A stretch of DNA of 64,000 nucleotides from Tenrec ecaudatus (GCF_050624435.1 NC_134546.1:16701001-16765000), one strand, 5' to 3'. Shown: positions 22,683 to 34,289, counted from the first letter of the stretch. Notes: generated by a model from the letters alone, not told the origin. A program made the numbers and translations.

Positions 22683-23199
22683 TGAGTTAGTTAGTTTATT
22701 GTGTCAACCTGGCCGATAAACACATGTGGGGTTAATTGAAGGGCGGAGGGATAAATGGCTTGCTAAGCCTCATCTTTCTAGTTCTCGGGTCTCTTACTTT
22801 CTGAGGGTCGGACCAGGGTGCAGCTGCCTTAGCCAGTGCCCTGCTTCAGCTGGCAAGGCTCACTTCCTGCAAGACATCCCTGAGGAGAACCCACATAGAC
22901 CTACCCCGAAGCAGCCCTGGGTGCTGGAGCAGCCGTGTGGAGACCCCTGCCAGGGCTGAGATGCTTACACGCTCACTGATTCGGCTTTCCTCCTGCAGTC
23001 GGCATCACTGTGTGTGTTTTGTGAGATGGAGGAGGACTTTGTGGATTGATGTCGGACATATGGGTTAATGTTGGACATGTGGGCTTGGGCAGCACTGGGT
23101 TGGGATGTTTTCTTGATGTGCACTTAACCTTTATATAAAACTCTCTCTTATACCTGAGTTTCTATGGATTTGTTTCTCTAAAGTCCCCAGACTCACACA
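22683..23199 (+). mobile_element. Solo LTR, ERVL/MLT2-like family, copy B
   Basis: Plus-sense copy starting TGAGTTAGTTAGTTTATTG and ending CCCCAGACTCACACA. Flanks TCTGC (22678-22682) and TCTAC (23200-23204) agree at four of five bases. A TATATAAAA motif near 23135 may be the old promoter TATA box. Confidence 0.8.
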
Positions 23200-23206
23200 T
23201 CTACCC

Positions 23207-23290
23207 AGCCAGAAGAATAAGCAAAGCTGCCTGGGAAGAAGTACAGTCAGAATGCCACTCGGAAGCAGGGATAACCAGACTTTGCCGCAC
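23207..23290 (+). mobile_element. Short RTE fragment
   Basis: The words AAGAAGTACAGTCAGAATGC and GGATAACCAGACTTTGCCGC correspond to the RTE 3' coding part also seen at 38740-38830. Confidence 0.5.
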
Positions 23291-23419
23291 TCGCAGTAGA
23301 CAGAGAACGAGAATGAGGGAGAATGATAGACTGAATTGGTCAAACGTTAGTCTCGGGGTCAACTGGATGAAACACACATTGTACTTCTTTGGAGGACTCT
23401 TGCAACTTGTCTAAAGTCC

Positions 23420-24300
23420 AGAATTAGTTTTGAAACCGTTTGATTGGCATGTAATTCACCAATTATACAATTCAGTATTCCCACCATATTAAGAAGGTTT
23501 GTTCAATCGTCACCACAATCCAGTTGAAAACATTTTCTGCATTCTTGTGCTCGTCTTTGTCAGTTCACCATTTCCCTCCGCCTCCCCTGCCGTGCCCCCA
23601 AGAGCCATTCATCCGGGTACTGTCTCCATAGATCTGCCTGCCTTGGGTTTCATGTACAGAAAAACATTTCTTAAAAAGCAAACAAACAGCTCTGACGACA
23701 ATGGCAGAGGAAAGTCTCAATACAAAAGGAAGCAGAAAATATTTTAAAAGCTATTTAAATGGATCAAAAGGGAGATGGGATGATAAGGTGCCAAGTGTTA
23801 GCCTAACTGCAGCTGCAGGCCCCCTTTGCAGTGCCTTCTGCCGAGTCAGGGTATTCACACCCCTGGTCGGTGGTCAGCGGGAATTCGCTGGGAGCTCAAT
23901 CCATGCACAGTTCCCCCCCCTTTTTTAAACTGAACCAACTTTAAAATAGGGCAAAAGGGAGATCAAATGGTAAGGTGTTACCTTTTCACCTTACTAAATC
24001 GGTCATAATTGACTTTGCAGTCCCCCCTAATCACAAGGTTATGGTTAGCGGAGAGTCGACTACGGTTAGCAGGGAGTCTGACCATAAACCCAGATGGGCA
24101 CCCTGAAAGTGGATTTGGGACTTCTCTGTCATCCATAGCCTTCTGCAAGCAGGGTGTTCTGATATCATTTCAGGGTTATATTATTTACAGTCCTTGGATC
24201 ACACTGGCTGGTGTGCTGCTTCCAGGAGGGCTTAGTTGATACCCCACTTAGATGGCTGCTTGGGTGAAGTGGAAGGCTGAAATTATTGAAAAGGTTTGAA
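23420..24300 (-). mobile_element. Old L1 3' region
   Basis: Parallel to 6645-8060: shared landmarks are the CACCACAATCCAGTTG part, the GGTTTCATGTACAGAAAAAC part, the AACTGAACCAACTTTAAAAT part and GATCACACTGGCTGGTGTGC. No open frame. Confidence 0.7.
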
Positions 24301-24429
24301 AATAAAGGTTGGTAAATGAAATCTTGAGCACTCTCTGGCATAGTTGGGGTAATCAGTAGGTGGTGGTTCTTAATAGAGAAGGGGACAGTGGAGATCCCAT
24401 CGGGACCCCATATCTAGGGAGCCGACAAT

Positions 24430-24590
24430 GTTCTGGGCCAGCATTTTTCAACTTTTCATGTGCACGAGAATCCCTTGGGGATCTTGTTCAATGCAGACTT
24501 CAGTGCCGTTCTGGGCGGGTGCTGAGAGTCTGGATTTTTAACACTTTCAGTACACCGGGGGTGGGGGGTTGGATCTCCCGGGGGATTGCA
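24430..24590 (+). mobile_element. MER5-like hAT-Charlie fragment
   Basis: The text TTTTCATGTGCACGAGAATC followed by a CCTTGGGGATCTTGTT-like part and GGATTTTTAACACTTTC matches the general wording of MER5A, heavily decayed. Confidence 0.5.
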
Positions 24591-24594
24591 TTAA

Positions 24595-24768
24595 CCCAAA
24601 CCAAACCCATGGCCATCGAGTGGACTTCGCTCTCAGCAACCCTAAAGGGCAGGTGGGTTTCCGATACTGTAACTCTTTATGGGAGTAGCAAGCCTCATCT
24701 TTCTCCTGAGGAGTGGGCTGGTGGTTTGGAACCGATGACCTTTCGGTTAGCAGCCCTATGCACTAGGC
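24595..24768 (-). mobile_element. AfroSINE copy
   Basis: Tail (GGCCATCGAGTGGACTTCGC), then TATGGGAGTAGCAAGCCTC, GGTTTGGAACCGATGACC and GCAGCCCTATGCACTAG on plus. Confidence 0.85.
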
Positions 24769-26860
24769 AGTCTCCACTCTTACAATCGCAGAGAGAGTGG
24801 AATGGGTCTTCCTGCCGATTCTGACGTGCAGCCAGGATTAAACCTTGACACCGTCCTGAAGCCCACCTCTGTCTCCTCCTTCCCGCCCATCTGGAAGAAA
24901 GGCCTGGCCCAACTTTGGAGGCATAACCTTCAAGCTGAGCTGCTGGCTGCCCATCACTCCCTCCCAGACTCAGAAACCAGGTGAATCTTCTAGTCACACA
25001 CCTGCCAGGTAAGTCAGCTGAGGATTCCTCATCAGGCATCAAGCCCTCTGTGAAGTGGCCTCAGGCCACTTTTCCTGGCTTCTTCCTCAGCTGCCCCTTT
25101 GGAGACTCTCCTCTGAGGATGGCAGCCGGCAAGGAACCTGCTGCCCAGCGCTGTCATCGCACGTTCGCAGTCTCTCCACACCCCTTAGCTCCCATCCTAA
25201 GTCTCACCCCAGGCCTCTAGGTCAGAGCTGTAGGGCCTGGTGCTGCAGATGTCGCAGAGTCACCCTTTCACAGGGTCTGCTGAGTACACCCTCTGCCCAT
25301 TGGGGGGCCGGAAACACGCTGGCTCAGATCCAGGCCAGAGGGCAGGAGGGGGGCTGTGCTCCTGGAATACAGGCTACATTCACCGGAGTTAGTCTGGGAC
25401 AGGGTTCAGCTCCCTGCTGGAGGTGGGAGGGGGCAAGGAAGAAGTGGCCTGGATGTCATCCTGGAATTCTGGCCTGGCCACCCAAAACCCCTTCCACCCA
25501 CCATTTTCCCACCCACTCTTCACCCTCCCTCCTTCAGTCATGCAAGTGCCTGGGACCTGCAGGACCTAGAGGAAAATAGGTCACAGGGAGGTGCCACCTG
25601 GCTTGTTCCCAATAGAGAAATAGCACTTGTTAGGCAGGTGAAGAAGGGGTTAAAGTCCCTCTCCTCATCCAGCTGGCCCACCCCCTTCTCCAAGCCTGCT
25701 TTGGGATGTGGGGAGGGGGGAACCTTTTCCTCCTGGTCACTATTGTCCTGAGTCCCACATGCCCTGGGACTGACCAGTGAATGCCAGTTAAAATGTTTGG
25801 CTTCCCTGAGGCAGACTTCAGTGACCCTTGGGGATTCAGGGTTGGGGGCCTCATTCCCAGGGAGAGTCAGAGTTTGTGTCTGGGAGGGAGTGGGCCAGGA
25901 GAGCCTTAGACCATTTCAAGGGACCCCAAGGCAAGCCCCAGTGGCTGCATAGAAAGAAGGGAGCCCCAAGTTCCGGCCCCCACTGAGGCTGCTGGTCTCT
26001 CTCTCAGGGATGTCTGGGTGGTAAGCTTTCAGGACAGAGGCCTTCCACCCTCAGGATGGAAACATGGCCTCCCGCCTCTGGACGGACCTCTGCGCCCGAC
26101 AGTCACCTCCCAGACCGATTGCCAAGTTCCGGCAAATGGAGACTTTGGTGCCAGGCCACCTTCCCCAGAGAACGTGGTCACCACCCCTGAGAAGGAGCTC
26201 TTCAGGTGGACTCTGGAGATACCCACGACAAACCTCACCCTTTACCGAGGTTTCTATCCAGCTCTGCTGCGTCTCTGAAGGAAAGGCAGGAGCGTAGAAG
26301 AAAATAGGAGGTGACCCCTCCCACCCAACATGCATCTGGGCACGTCCTCCCCAGCCCACCAGCCTATGGCGTCAGGCTCTGATTTGCATCCTCTCCTGTG
26401 TCTGGAGCCCCGTCCTCTCTCCCCCAGAATTCCCCGTGGCGGCCCCACACAGGTCCACTCTCGCCTCCTGTTCTGCTCCTTGCCTGTTGACAGCAGCCAC
26501 CACGTCTCCATCTCCAGTATAGACCCATGCCTCCAATGATTCTAGGATCACTTTTGAGAATAAGGGGCCTCAGGAATGCAAAAACATGGTCCTTGGAAAT
26601 GATTAGAGATGTATGGCTGGATCGGCAAGGATGAGAAGAATTATGGAAGAAATCAAAATATTTGAAGAAGATGCCTTAGAAAATCCCAGGCACATCATGT
26701 TACATCCAGAGAGAGGCCCGTAAAGAAGCATCTGCACACCCCTCTGATCTCCAGGATAGGGCCCTACTTAGCTCTTCCAGCCGTTGGCCTGCCTTCCCCG
26801 GCTGCCCCGCCCTGGCACATCCATGCCATTCATCTCCAATCAACACATGACAGGATTGTT
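24769..26860. other. Intergenic DNA downstream of ASPRV1, no recognisable element
   Basis: About 2.1 kb of moderately GC-rich sequence. Chance frames only; none resembles a known protein. Its lack of young SINEs and L1 stands out against the flanks and could reflect regulatory constraint near ASPRV1, but this is only inference. Confidence 0.45.
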
Positions 26861-26876
26861 TCCAGATGACTCAATC

Positions 26877-26882
26877 TTTATT
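26877..26882 (-). terminator. ASPRV1: Probable polyadenylation signal of ASPRV1
   Basis: TTTATT on plus, that is CCAATAAAG on the minus strand, 413 bp after the ASPRV1 stop. No earlier AATAAA lies in between, so 26883-27294 is the likely 3' UTR. Confidence 0.6.
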
Positions 26883-27294
26883 GGGTTTTGAAGTAATTGG
26901 GTTATGGGCACAAGGCTCAATGGGTTCCAAAGTAAATGGCAGAAGGGAACATACCATGACACAGGTGGGCGGACTCAGCGGGAAGCATCCCAGTGCAGCT
27001 GTGAATCTCTCTCCCCTGAGCTGAGACTCGCCCGTGAGGACCGGGCGGCAGTCCCCAGCCCAGACGAGCCAGATGGTGTGGACCCCCAGGTGACTGCGCT
27101 ACGCTGCAGGGACCCACGGATCGCGACCAGGCTGGCCTCGTGTCCCTCCCACACCTTCTTCCAGCCTTTAAGTCTGTCATCAAGACAGTTTCCCTCCCTC
27201 ACCTCCCCCACCAGGGCCAGATGAGGGCCCCTGCGGAGGGAGGAGCCCAGAGATGCCCCCCTCCCCCGCCCCGCGCCCCCACTCTGGGGCCTGC

Positions 27295-28068
27295 TCAGTA
27301 AGAGAGCTGCCCCTCCGGTGAGGCCGGCTCTTCCTCTATGAGCTCCAGGTCAAACTCATCTTCCAGGGCGCCCCCGACAGGCAGCAAGCGGAACTTCTTC
27401 CCTTTCAGGGTGCACGTGCGGTGCTCGAAGTCCAGCACGGCGTTGTGGTCCTGGAGGACGTCCGTGCCGATGATGGCCTCTTCGGCACTGGCATTGGCCA
27501 CCAAGAACTCCGCCTTCAGCTTCAGCTTGTTCAGGGACACCACGGTATCCCAGACGCCCAGGATCTTCATCTCGGCCCCGTTGGCCACTTTGACCACGTT
27601 CTCGAAGGGCCGCAGGGTGTCCAAGTCCCCGTCGGTGACCTCTTCCCACAAGCTGGGGTGGACGACGGAAACCTGGGCTCCAGAGTCCACCAGGAACCTC
27701 ACGGGCACTTTGCCGATTTTCCCCTTGAGGTAGTACCCCTTACCCATGCTGTTGGCAAAGAGGATCTCTTTGGGCAGGTGGCTGTGGGCAGCGCCAGGGC
27801 CCTCGAAGGTCTTCAGCAGGGTCTCCCTGATGACCTCGAAGTCTCCCTGGTCCTCGGGCCGGAGTCCTTTGTAGACCTCCAGAGCATTGCCCCGGAGGGA
27901 CTCTTTCAGGAATCGCAGTCTGGTGACATCATCCCAATGGTTGAGGTCGTTTATGACCTCGAAGCGGTGGAGCCAGACTTGCGGGGTGAGGTTGGTACCG
28001 TCAAAGGGCTCTGGCACGAAGGCATGCGCCCTGTGGCCTGCCTGGCTCCTGGCTCCGCTCTCGGCCAT
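27295..28068 (-). CDS. ASPRV1: ASPRV1 (SASPase), retroviral-like aspartic protease, from the internal ATG
   Basis: ASPRV1 is a retrovirus-derived aspartic protease domesticated in mammals. It acts as a homodimer in the granular layer of epidermis, cleaves itself and takes part in profilaggrin processing. From the conserved Met at 28066-28068 the frame gives 257 residues ending in TGA at 27295-27297. Order of parts: a gag-like helical region with [12 protein letters not shown] and [16 protein letters not shown] (about residues 15-75), then the segment [20 protein letters not shown] before the protease, the catalytic LVDSGAQVS with Asp128 (codon 27685-27687), the second retropepsin motif [14 protein letters not shown], and an acidic tail. 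Identity to human is high throughout the protease. Single exon, as in other mammals. This start is chosen because no intact frame joins the usual upstream ATG; the frame remains open up to codon 28225-28227 but without an ATG. It would correspond to the short, membrane-less form. Confidence 0.9.
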   Translation of the reverse strand: MAESGARSQAGHRAHAFVPEPFDGTNLTPQVWLHRFEVINDLNHWDDVTRLRFLKESLRGNALEVYKGLRPEDQGDFEVIRETLLKTFEGPGAAHSHLPKEILFANSMGKGYYLKGKIGKVPVRFLVDSGAQVSVVHPSLWEEVTDGDLDTLRPFENVVKVANGAEMKILGVWDTVVSLNKLKLKAEFLVANASAEEAIIGTDVLQDHNAVLDFEHRTCTLKGKKFRLLPVGGALEDEFDLELIEEEPASPEGQLSY

Positions 28069-28321
28069 GCCTCCGCTCTTGTTGGGAACTGCAGCAGCGA
28101 CACCCACCAAATAGAGACAGCCCCAGAGCAGTGTGGGCGCAATCACGTTGCACACGGAGGCCTTCGACACAGCGCTGCCTCCCTGCCCAATCGTGGGCAA
28201 GCAGAAGGGGCGGACGAGCGCGGTCTGTCAGTGGACGACTGGGTGAGAAGCGGGCAGCGCGGTGGCCTGCTGGCTGTGCAGAGCCTTTTTGATGCCTAGC
28301 CTGGGCCCCGGGCCTCCCCAT
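28069..28321 (-). pseudogene. ASPRV1: Disrupted N-terminal leader of ASPRV1
   Basis: Homology to the N-terminus of ASPRV1 continues upstream of the internal ATG: the in-frame LGIKKAL (about 28300) and ATALPAS parts, and the hydrophobic segment [20 protein letters not shown] (28087-28146) that corresponds to the membrane anchor. Two lesions break it. The canonical ATG (28319-28321, reading MGRPGA) is out of frame with LGIKKAL by one extra base within 28300-28318, and an in-frame TGA occurs at 28228-28230. Other species have an open leader here from memory. Either the anchor has been lost in this lineage, or the assembly has errors. A GC box (CCCCGCCCC) lies just upstream at 28339-28347. Confidence 0.7.
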
Positions 28322-28678
28322 TTGCCTTGTTCTGTGGGCCCCGCCCCTTCTTGGCCCGCCCTCCCACCAGCATCCTGCCCGACTAGCAGGATCAGTGCCT
28401 CGCCCTCTGCCTCCATCCAGGGGATGGGCATAGGCCAGCCCACATTGCCAGAAAGGCCTGCCAGTCAGAGGGGACCTAGTCCGGTACCCTCCCCAGCCTG
28501 ACAGGCCGTGATGACATCCCAAAGTTTGTCATCTGCCAAGAAGGCAGGGGGAGGCAGGCACCCACTGCCCATCCAATTCAGACTGGGATATCACCCCACC
28601 ACCACCACCACCAAGTGACCGTGACTGCTTGGAACGGCCTAGGGAAACATGATCAGATTGAGTGACCGCCTTTCTTTT

Positions 28679-28915
28679 TTTTCCCCAATCATTTTATTGG
28701 GGGCTCGTATAACTCTTATCACCATCCATCCATCCATTGTGTCAAGCACATGTGTACATTTGTTTCCCTCATCAATCTCAAAACATTTGTTTTCAACTTG
28801 AGCCCTTGGTATCAGCTCCTCGTTTTCCCCTCCCTCATGAGCCCTTGATAATTTATACATTGTTGTCATTTTGTCGTGTCTTACACTGACTCTTGTCTCC
28901 CTTTGCCACCTTTGA
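28679..28915 (-). mobile_element. L1 3' end
   Basis: Starts CAATCATTTTATTGGGGGCT and continues with the ATCCATCCATCC, AAAACATTT and CTTGATAATTTATACATTG landmarks of the family. It lies about 360 bp upstream of the ASPRV1 leader. Confidence 0.9.
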
Positions 28916-31900
28916 GGTGCCAGCATTGGTCGGTGTTTCTCAAACATGTCCCCCCACCCCCCGTGTCAGGTCCCAGGAGATGCCCTGGAGGGAGGTAAAG
29001 AAGGGTCTCCTAAGGACTGTCACACCAAGCTGCCCACACATGTTCTGTGAACTCCAACATTCCTGTGAACACAGGAAGCTTCCCCTCTCGGGCACAGCTA
29101 ATTCAGAACCAGCACTTTCCAACATCAGCTCCTGGCACGTGGATGCCTTAAGGACCTCGGGTGGGCTGGGGCTGGTGGGAAGGCTGGGGAAGGGACAGCT
29201 GAGGCAGCTCCAGGTCCACGGGGGGGTCTGGCTCTGGGCAGGCCCCATCCTCTGAGCCACATGGTACCTCCTCCTCTCCTGGTTCCTGGGGAAGGGGAAG
29301 TGGGGGATTCTGTCTCCTTTTGTTCCGAGCGGAAGAGGGTCTCCAGGTTGGTGATGCTGGCACAGGAGATGCAGAAAGCTCTGAGCGGAGGAGGTGGGGC
29401 TGTGGGCGGCCTTGGGACACCCCAAGTATGACTGAAAGCCAGAGCTGGGCATCCTGGGGTGTCTGCAGACCTGGTGTGCGCCTGTGTGGGGCGGTCGGGC
29501 CTATAGAGTGGACGCCATCTGAATGTCACCTCTCCCAGAGCCTTCGACTCTGTTCCTGGGACATGAGACTCTCGTGTGTCATGCTGCGTGTGGTGGCTTG
29601 CATCCCAGTCCTGCTGAGGACCAAAGTCCGGGCCTCACACAACACCTGCCGTTGTGATGGTGTCCGGCCCCCTGGGACACACTCTGGGCCAGGCCCTACT
29701 CTGAGCTGTCACCAGGCAAGCGCGATGAAGGATAGGAAAAGTAGCACGCCTGGGCTCTGGGGCTGTTTCTCCTGGCTGAGGGCCTGGCCCCTGCTGGCTC
29801 ATGGTGCCAGACAGCACCCAACACCTGGCTGGGTCCCAGAGGTGCCCGCGCCCCAGTCCTGCCCTGCATGATCCCAGGGCCCCTTCTGCATCAAAAGACC
29901 CTTCACCCCTGCCTCTGGCTCCATCCCCCACCTACCACCTGATACAGTGAGCCAGCAGTTGGGTCAGCACCTCTCATCTCAGCTACCTGGCCAAGGTGGG
30001 GCCACTGTGACATTCCAGGAGCCCAGAAAGGGGGAAATGGAGTCACTGGGGAGGTGTCAGGAGCAGGTGGGTCTTAAGAAGTTTACTCAGTGAGAACACT
30101 GCCTGCCAAGAAATGGCCCAGCCACGTGCAAGAGCAGGCAACCCCTTCTGCAGGTGGACTCACCCCCTGGCATGGTGCTCTTCCACTGCCCGGGAGCTGA
30201 CCCCGTGACTTCTAGGGTCATGTCCTACTCATCAACTCAAACACCTACGCTCCTGATGGCCAGGTGCCAAGCCAGGGACCGCGGTGGACCGAGGAGGAGC
30301 ATGGCAGTGAGAGGAGGCTGGCGGGCCAAGGCGGGTGGCTTGTCAGCTGACAAACTGGGACTTCTGGATGCCTCAGACTCTGTTTTTTTCCAAAGCTTGG
30401 GGTGGACACGGGAGCCACCAGCTCTCCCAGTGGCCCTGGAGTAGAGGGGCAGTCGCTGGACAAGTGAGTGGCGGCAGTCCACTTGATTGGGTTGGTGTTC
30501 ACTTGGGCCAAGTCATTGCACCTTCTTTGCCTCGGGTGAGCCTGGTGGTCACCCAGCGGGCAGGCTGGGTGGTCCTCTCAGACTCTGGTGCTCAGGGTGC
30601 TTGCACGGTCCTCTGTGTGCCCAGTGCCCCATACAAACAAGGACATGCAGGAGAGGCTGCCACCGCAGATGGCCTCCCTGGGCAGTGGGCAAGAGTGGCT
30701 GATAAGTATTCAGGAATTTCGCCAGTCAGTCCTTAGCCTGCCAGGCACCCTACGTGGGCTGTGAAGGGAGTATTTACACCACAGAAATTGGCAAATACTA
30801 AACCAGAACCTTTTCCCCCGGTTCCCCAAAATCTAGTTTATCAGCATAGTCTTCCCTGCCTGGGGCCTGGGTCACCATCTCTCTGGCGCATGCAAAGTCC
30901 CAAGGCTGCTGGATCAGTCAGTTTACAGCGACCTCCACCCCTGCCCAAACCTCTGGAGCCAAACCACCTTCTGAACTAAGGACTCCAAGCCCACCTTGTC
31001 CTGCCCTCCCCCACAATATTTGCACTTTGGTTGAGGCAGGTGCCCCCCCACCAGGGTGTGTCTGTGTGCATGGTCCCATCTGAGATCCCCTGGACAGAAG
31101 CTCTCAGGAGTCCCTTGGTTCTTGTGGCAGATAGAAGGGGTCCAAAGCCTGCTTTTGGCTGAGTGGAGAGCTGTCCCTGGCTTGGAGCAAGGGGCAGGGC
31201 GAAGGTAACAACTCAGGTTCCCTGAGCCCTTGGAAGATGCCCAGACCTGGCACTACCAAAGAGCACCCGGGACCTCAGAATGACTGTGTTACAGGCGCTG
31301 TGAGCTAAAGCAGCTGGGCGGGCCCAGTTCCTCTTCAAGAAGCTGGGAAATGACAGCTAATTATTGACAAGTATAGGTATTGGGGCGGGACAGCCTCATT
31401 ATTGCCTATTAGCATCTCAGAGTTTGTTCGGAAGCAGGCTCACTACACTTACACAGGGCGCAAACAAATCAGAACAGTAAACAGGAAGGGTGCAGGGAGT
31501 CCCCACCCTCCACACCCCCTCAGGGAGATTTCTGGGTCGTGAGTCCTGCCCGGCGCCTCAGTCCCCTTTCACTGCCTTCCCTCCCAAGGACAGTCATGCC
31601 AATCCCCACATGCCCCACCGAGCCCCTCGAGCGCCCCTGGGTAGGCATCTGGAGATGCACGCTCTGGGGCCCAGAGACACTCTGTGGACTAGGGTCCAGG
31701 GGAGGCCAGACACAAACCAAGGAGGGTCGGAAGAGGCTGAGGCCAGCCCTGGCCTCACAGGCCGCAGCTAAGGGAGCTCCGGAGGCCACATTCGGGGCTC
31801 AAGGCCCCACGGGGGCACTGGGTGGGAAGAGAGACAACGGGGTCGGGTGGGAGGGAGGGTGAGGGCCTTTTAAAGCTGCCTACGAAAGTCGTCGAGGGGG

Positions 31901-32095
31901 CAGAGAGGCAGGGAAGGCCGCAAGCTTGGCTTGATGGTCTGCTCCTGCTGTCTTGAATTCTTCGTCATTTTTGAGCCACGTGCTCTATTTTCATTCTGCC
32001 CTGGGTGCTGCAAATGATATAGCTGGTTTGTCTCTCACCGACCTGCCGGGGTCTTCTTCCGACGCATCACACGGACACACTCACACACTGGCACA
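28916..32095. other. Intergenic DNA upstream of ASPRV1, no recognisable element
   Basis: More than 3 kb without recognisable SINE, L1 or RTE. It is GC-rich, with only chance reading frames. An AT-rich island at 31345-31475 with several TAAT-type motifs contrasts with its surroundings. This region could hold the epidermal control elements of ASPRV1, but nothing in the sequence alone proves it. Confidence 0.45.
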
Positions 32096-32097
32096 TG

Positions 32098-32100
<3 letters not shown>

Positions 32101-32146
<46 letters not shown>

Positions 32147-32147
32147 G
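32101..32147. repeat. (TC)n(AC)n microsatellite
   Basis: A CT run passing into a CA run. A C/T-rich stretch follows at 32262-32310. Confidence 0.9.
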
Positions 32148-32167
32148 CATGCACGCACCTTAAGAGA

Positions 32168-32243
32168 GAGCTTCAAAAAGTTCGTGGAGAGATGGAATTA
32201 AAAGATAGTAAGAGTGGGATTCTCCCAGGAACTCTTGGAAGGC
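32168..32243. mobile_element. Possible short inverted-repeat element (mariner-like MITE)
   Basis: Begins AGCTTCAAAAAGTTCGTGG and continues ATGGAATTAAAAGATAG; the end GGAACTCTTGGAAGG is roughly complementary to the start. The same CAAAAAGTTC word occurs at 52434 and 52787. Family uncertain. Confidence 0.35.
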
Positions 32244-34094
32244 CCCTTGTGCATGCTCTCTTCCCCCCTCTCTCCCTCCCTCCCCCCTCCTTCCCTCCCT
32301 CCCTCCCTCCACACGTGCAGCGCACTGTCCATCAAAGCACTCTGGGCACCCTGCGCATGTAGAACGCACCCGGCCGCACCACAGTGCTCGTTCGCAGCGG
32401 CGTGGGACTTGCACACGGTACACGTGGCATTGGGCTCTACCCGGTGACCAGGGCTCACGTTCACGCTGGGTATTAGAACTACATTTATTGAAGGCACTGG
32501 GTGCTTATTAGCCTCTGGACTCACTTGCTGTTTCAGAAAACTAGGCAGGTCCCCGTCGCCACAACTTACAAGCTAATGAAAACGAGAGAGAGAGGTTTCA
32601 CAGCCAAGTTTTGAGGATTTTAAGACCCAGGCACCTGTGAAGCCTGACCCATTTAAGACAGCCCCCAGCCATAGCCATGCCACGTTCAAAGGAGCCCGCT
32701 TTGAAGTGGGTCATTGCCTTTCTGTTCCTTCCCACCCTGTGGGGCCAAATGGATGCCCGTCGTTTGTCCCATCTCTGGCCAGTTGTCCTCAAGAACGAAT
32801 CTGCTTGCCCGGCCCTAGACTCCCCCATTCTGTGGTCCCTGCCCCCCCCACCCCCCCAGTGTTGCTCCTTGGAGCTCAGCCCATATTCTGCTCCAGCCCG
32901 TGGCTTCAAGGGGCATATTCTGGTGCCAGGAATCCTCGCTGCATGGAGGGGCAAAGAGATGACCACTGCCAGAAACCTAGCTAGGAGTCCCCATCAGAGC
33001 CCAAAGGGGTCAGGGTGAGCTTTGCTGGGAAGCCTGAGGCGCCAGCAATTCCTCATTCCTAAGTCACATGCCCTCAGAACTCTCGGGTCACTGGTAGGGA
33101 GCAGGACTCCCATTCCGTCCTTCAGGCAGGACAGCTAATCCCTGTCCGGTACCCTGGGTGTGCCTACCAGACCTCCTCAAGGTGAGCATCCCAGCCCCAG
33201 CCCTCTCCAAACAGGCCAGTGTCACCTCTTGGGGTGGGGGACAAGGGGGGAGAGGAGACCATCTCTGCCAGAGCGGACTCCACCACTCCAGAGTCCTTCT
33301 TCCCGCTTGGATGCTCGCCCTCCTCCACCAGTCCCACGCAGCTCATCCCACCAGAGCCCACCCTGCCAGGGGACAGCAGCGTGCCCAGCGTGTCATGGAG
33401 GTGTCTGGGGAACAGTGGTCCTGGTGTCCCAATGTCACAGCAAGCAATCCCTCACCCACCAAGACTTGGTCACGGCCAAGTGCTGACTAACTGCTTAGAG
33501 GTCCAGTGTGCCCAACCGGACTCCGCCTCTGTTTTTATCTTTCCCTCAAGACGGCTGGAGCTGTTCGGGAGGCCTTCGCCATCCTCCCCCCGTCACCGCC
33601 TAGCCCTCCAAAGCAGGCTCCTAGCTTCTTCACTGGTGCCCCCACCCTAGACCAAACCCTGTCTCCTTCTTGCCCCAATTACTGACAGCCTCCTCCCGGG
33701 ATTGCAGAAGGCCCAGGGGGGTGGGGGGGGTTCCTGACAGGAAGAACTGGCTCTGACAAGAAGGCCCTATGAGGACCCCTCTCCTTCCCGGCTGTCTTCA
33801 TGGTCCCCTCCCCTTAATTGATGCTGGGAGTGGCACTTGTAAGACAGGTCCACACACCTTTGGGGACATGGAACCTCTTTGACAAACAGCCCTGCCATCT
33901 ACAAGACGTTCAGAGACGGGGTATCCTCCCTCCTTGCAAGTGGGCTTCGGGACCCCGGGAAATCTGGCTTCAAGCTAGACGCATGGAGGGCTTTCGTTCA
34001 GCTCAAAATACGTCAAAGGCAGCTTTGATCTGATCCCGAAATAGTGTTAATTGCAGCCAAGTTTTGAGGACTTTAAGACTGGTAGTCTGAGCAA
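32244..34094. other. Intergenic, no recognisable element
   Basis: Mixed DNA with C-runs near 32840. No gene seen. A 26-bp word at 32601-32626 recurs with one change at 34054-34079. Confidence 0.45.
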
Positions 34095-34289
34095 TGAACA
34101 CATATAAACTTTTAAAATGTATATATATTTAAAAATATATAAAATATATTTTATTTTATATTTATAAATTATATATATATATTATATATATAAATTATAT
34201 TGATTGATTGATTCAAAAGCAGCAGCTCTCTGGGTTGAGGCGATTATATATATATAATCAACCAGAGAGCTGCTGCTTTTGAATCAATC
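34095..34289. repeat. AT-rich tract with a 28-bp perfect inverted repeat
   Basis: About 100 bp of TA-rich sequence is followed by two perfect 28-bp arms (34206-34233 and 34262-34289, starting GATTGATTCAAAAGCAGCAG) around a 28-bp centre, which itself contains an 18-bp perfect palindrome GATTATATATATATAATC (34242-34259). As single-stranded DNA it would form a long hairpin or cruciform. Confidence 0.9.

Noticed and set aside
28069-28200. Extension of the ASPRV1 frame to 301 residues from 28200
   Set aside because: The codon at 28198-28200 is TTG, not ATG. The stretch is homologous but no normal start codon supports its translation, so it is described under the disrupted leader.
27421-28299. 292-residue frame on the plus strand opposite ASPRV1
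   Set aside because: It is antisense to the clearly homologous ASPRV1 frame and has no recognisable domain; it arises from the GC-rich codon use of the real gene.
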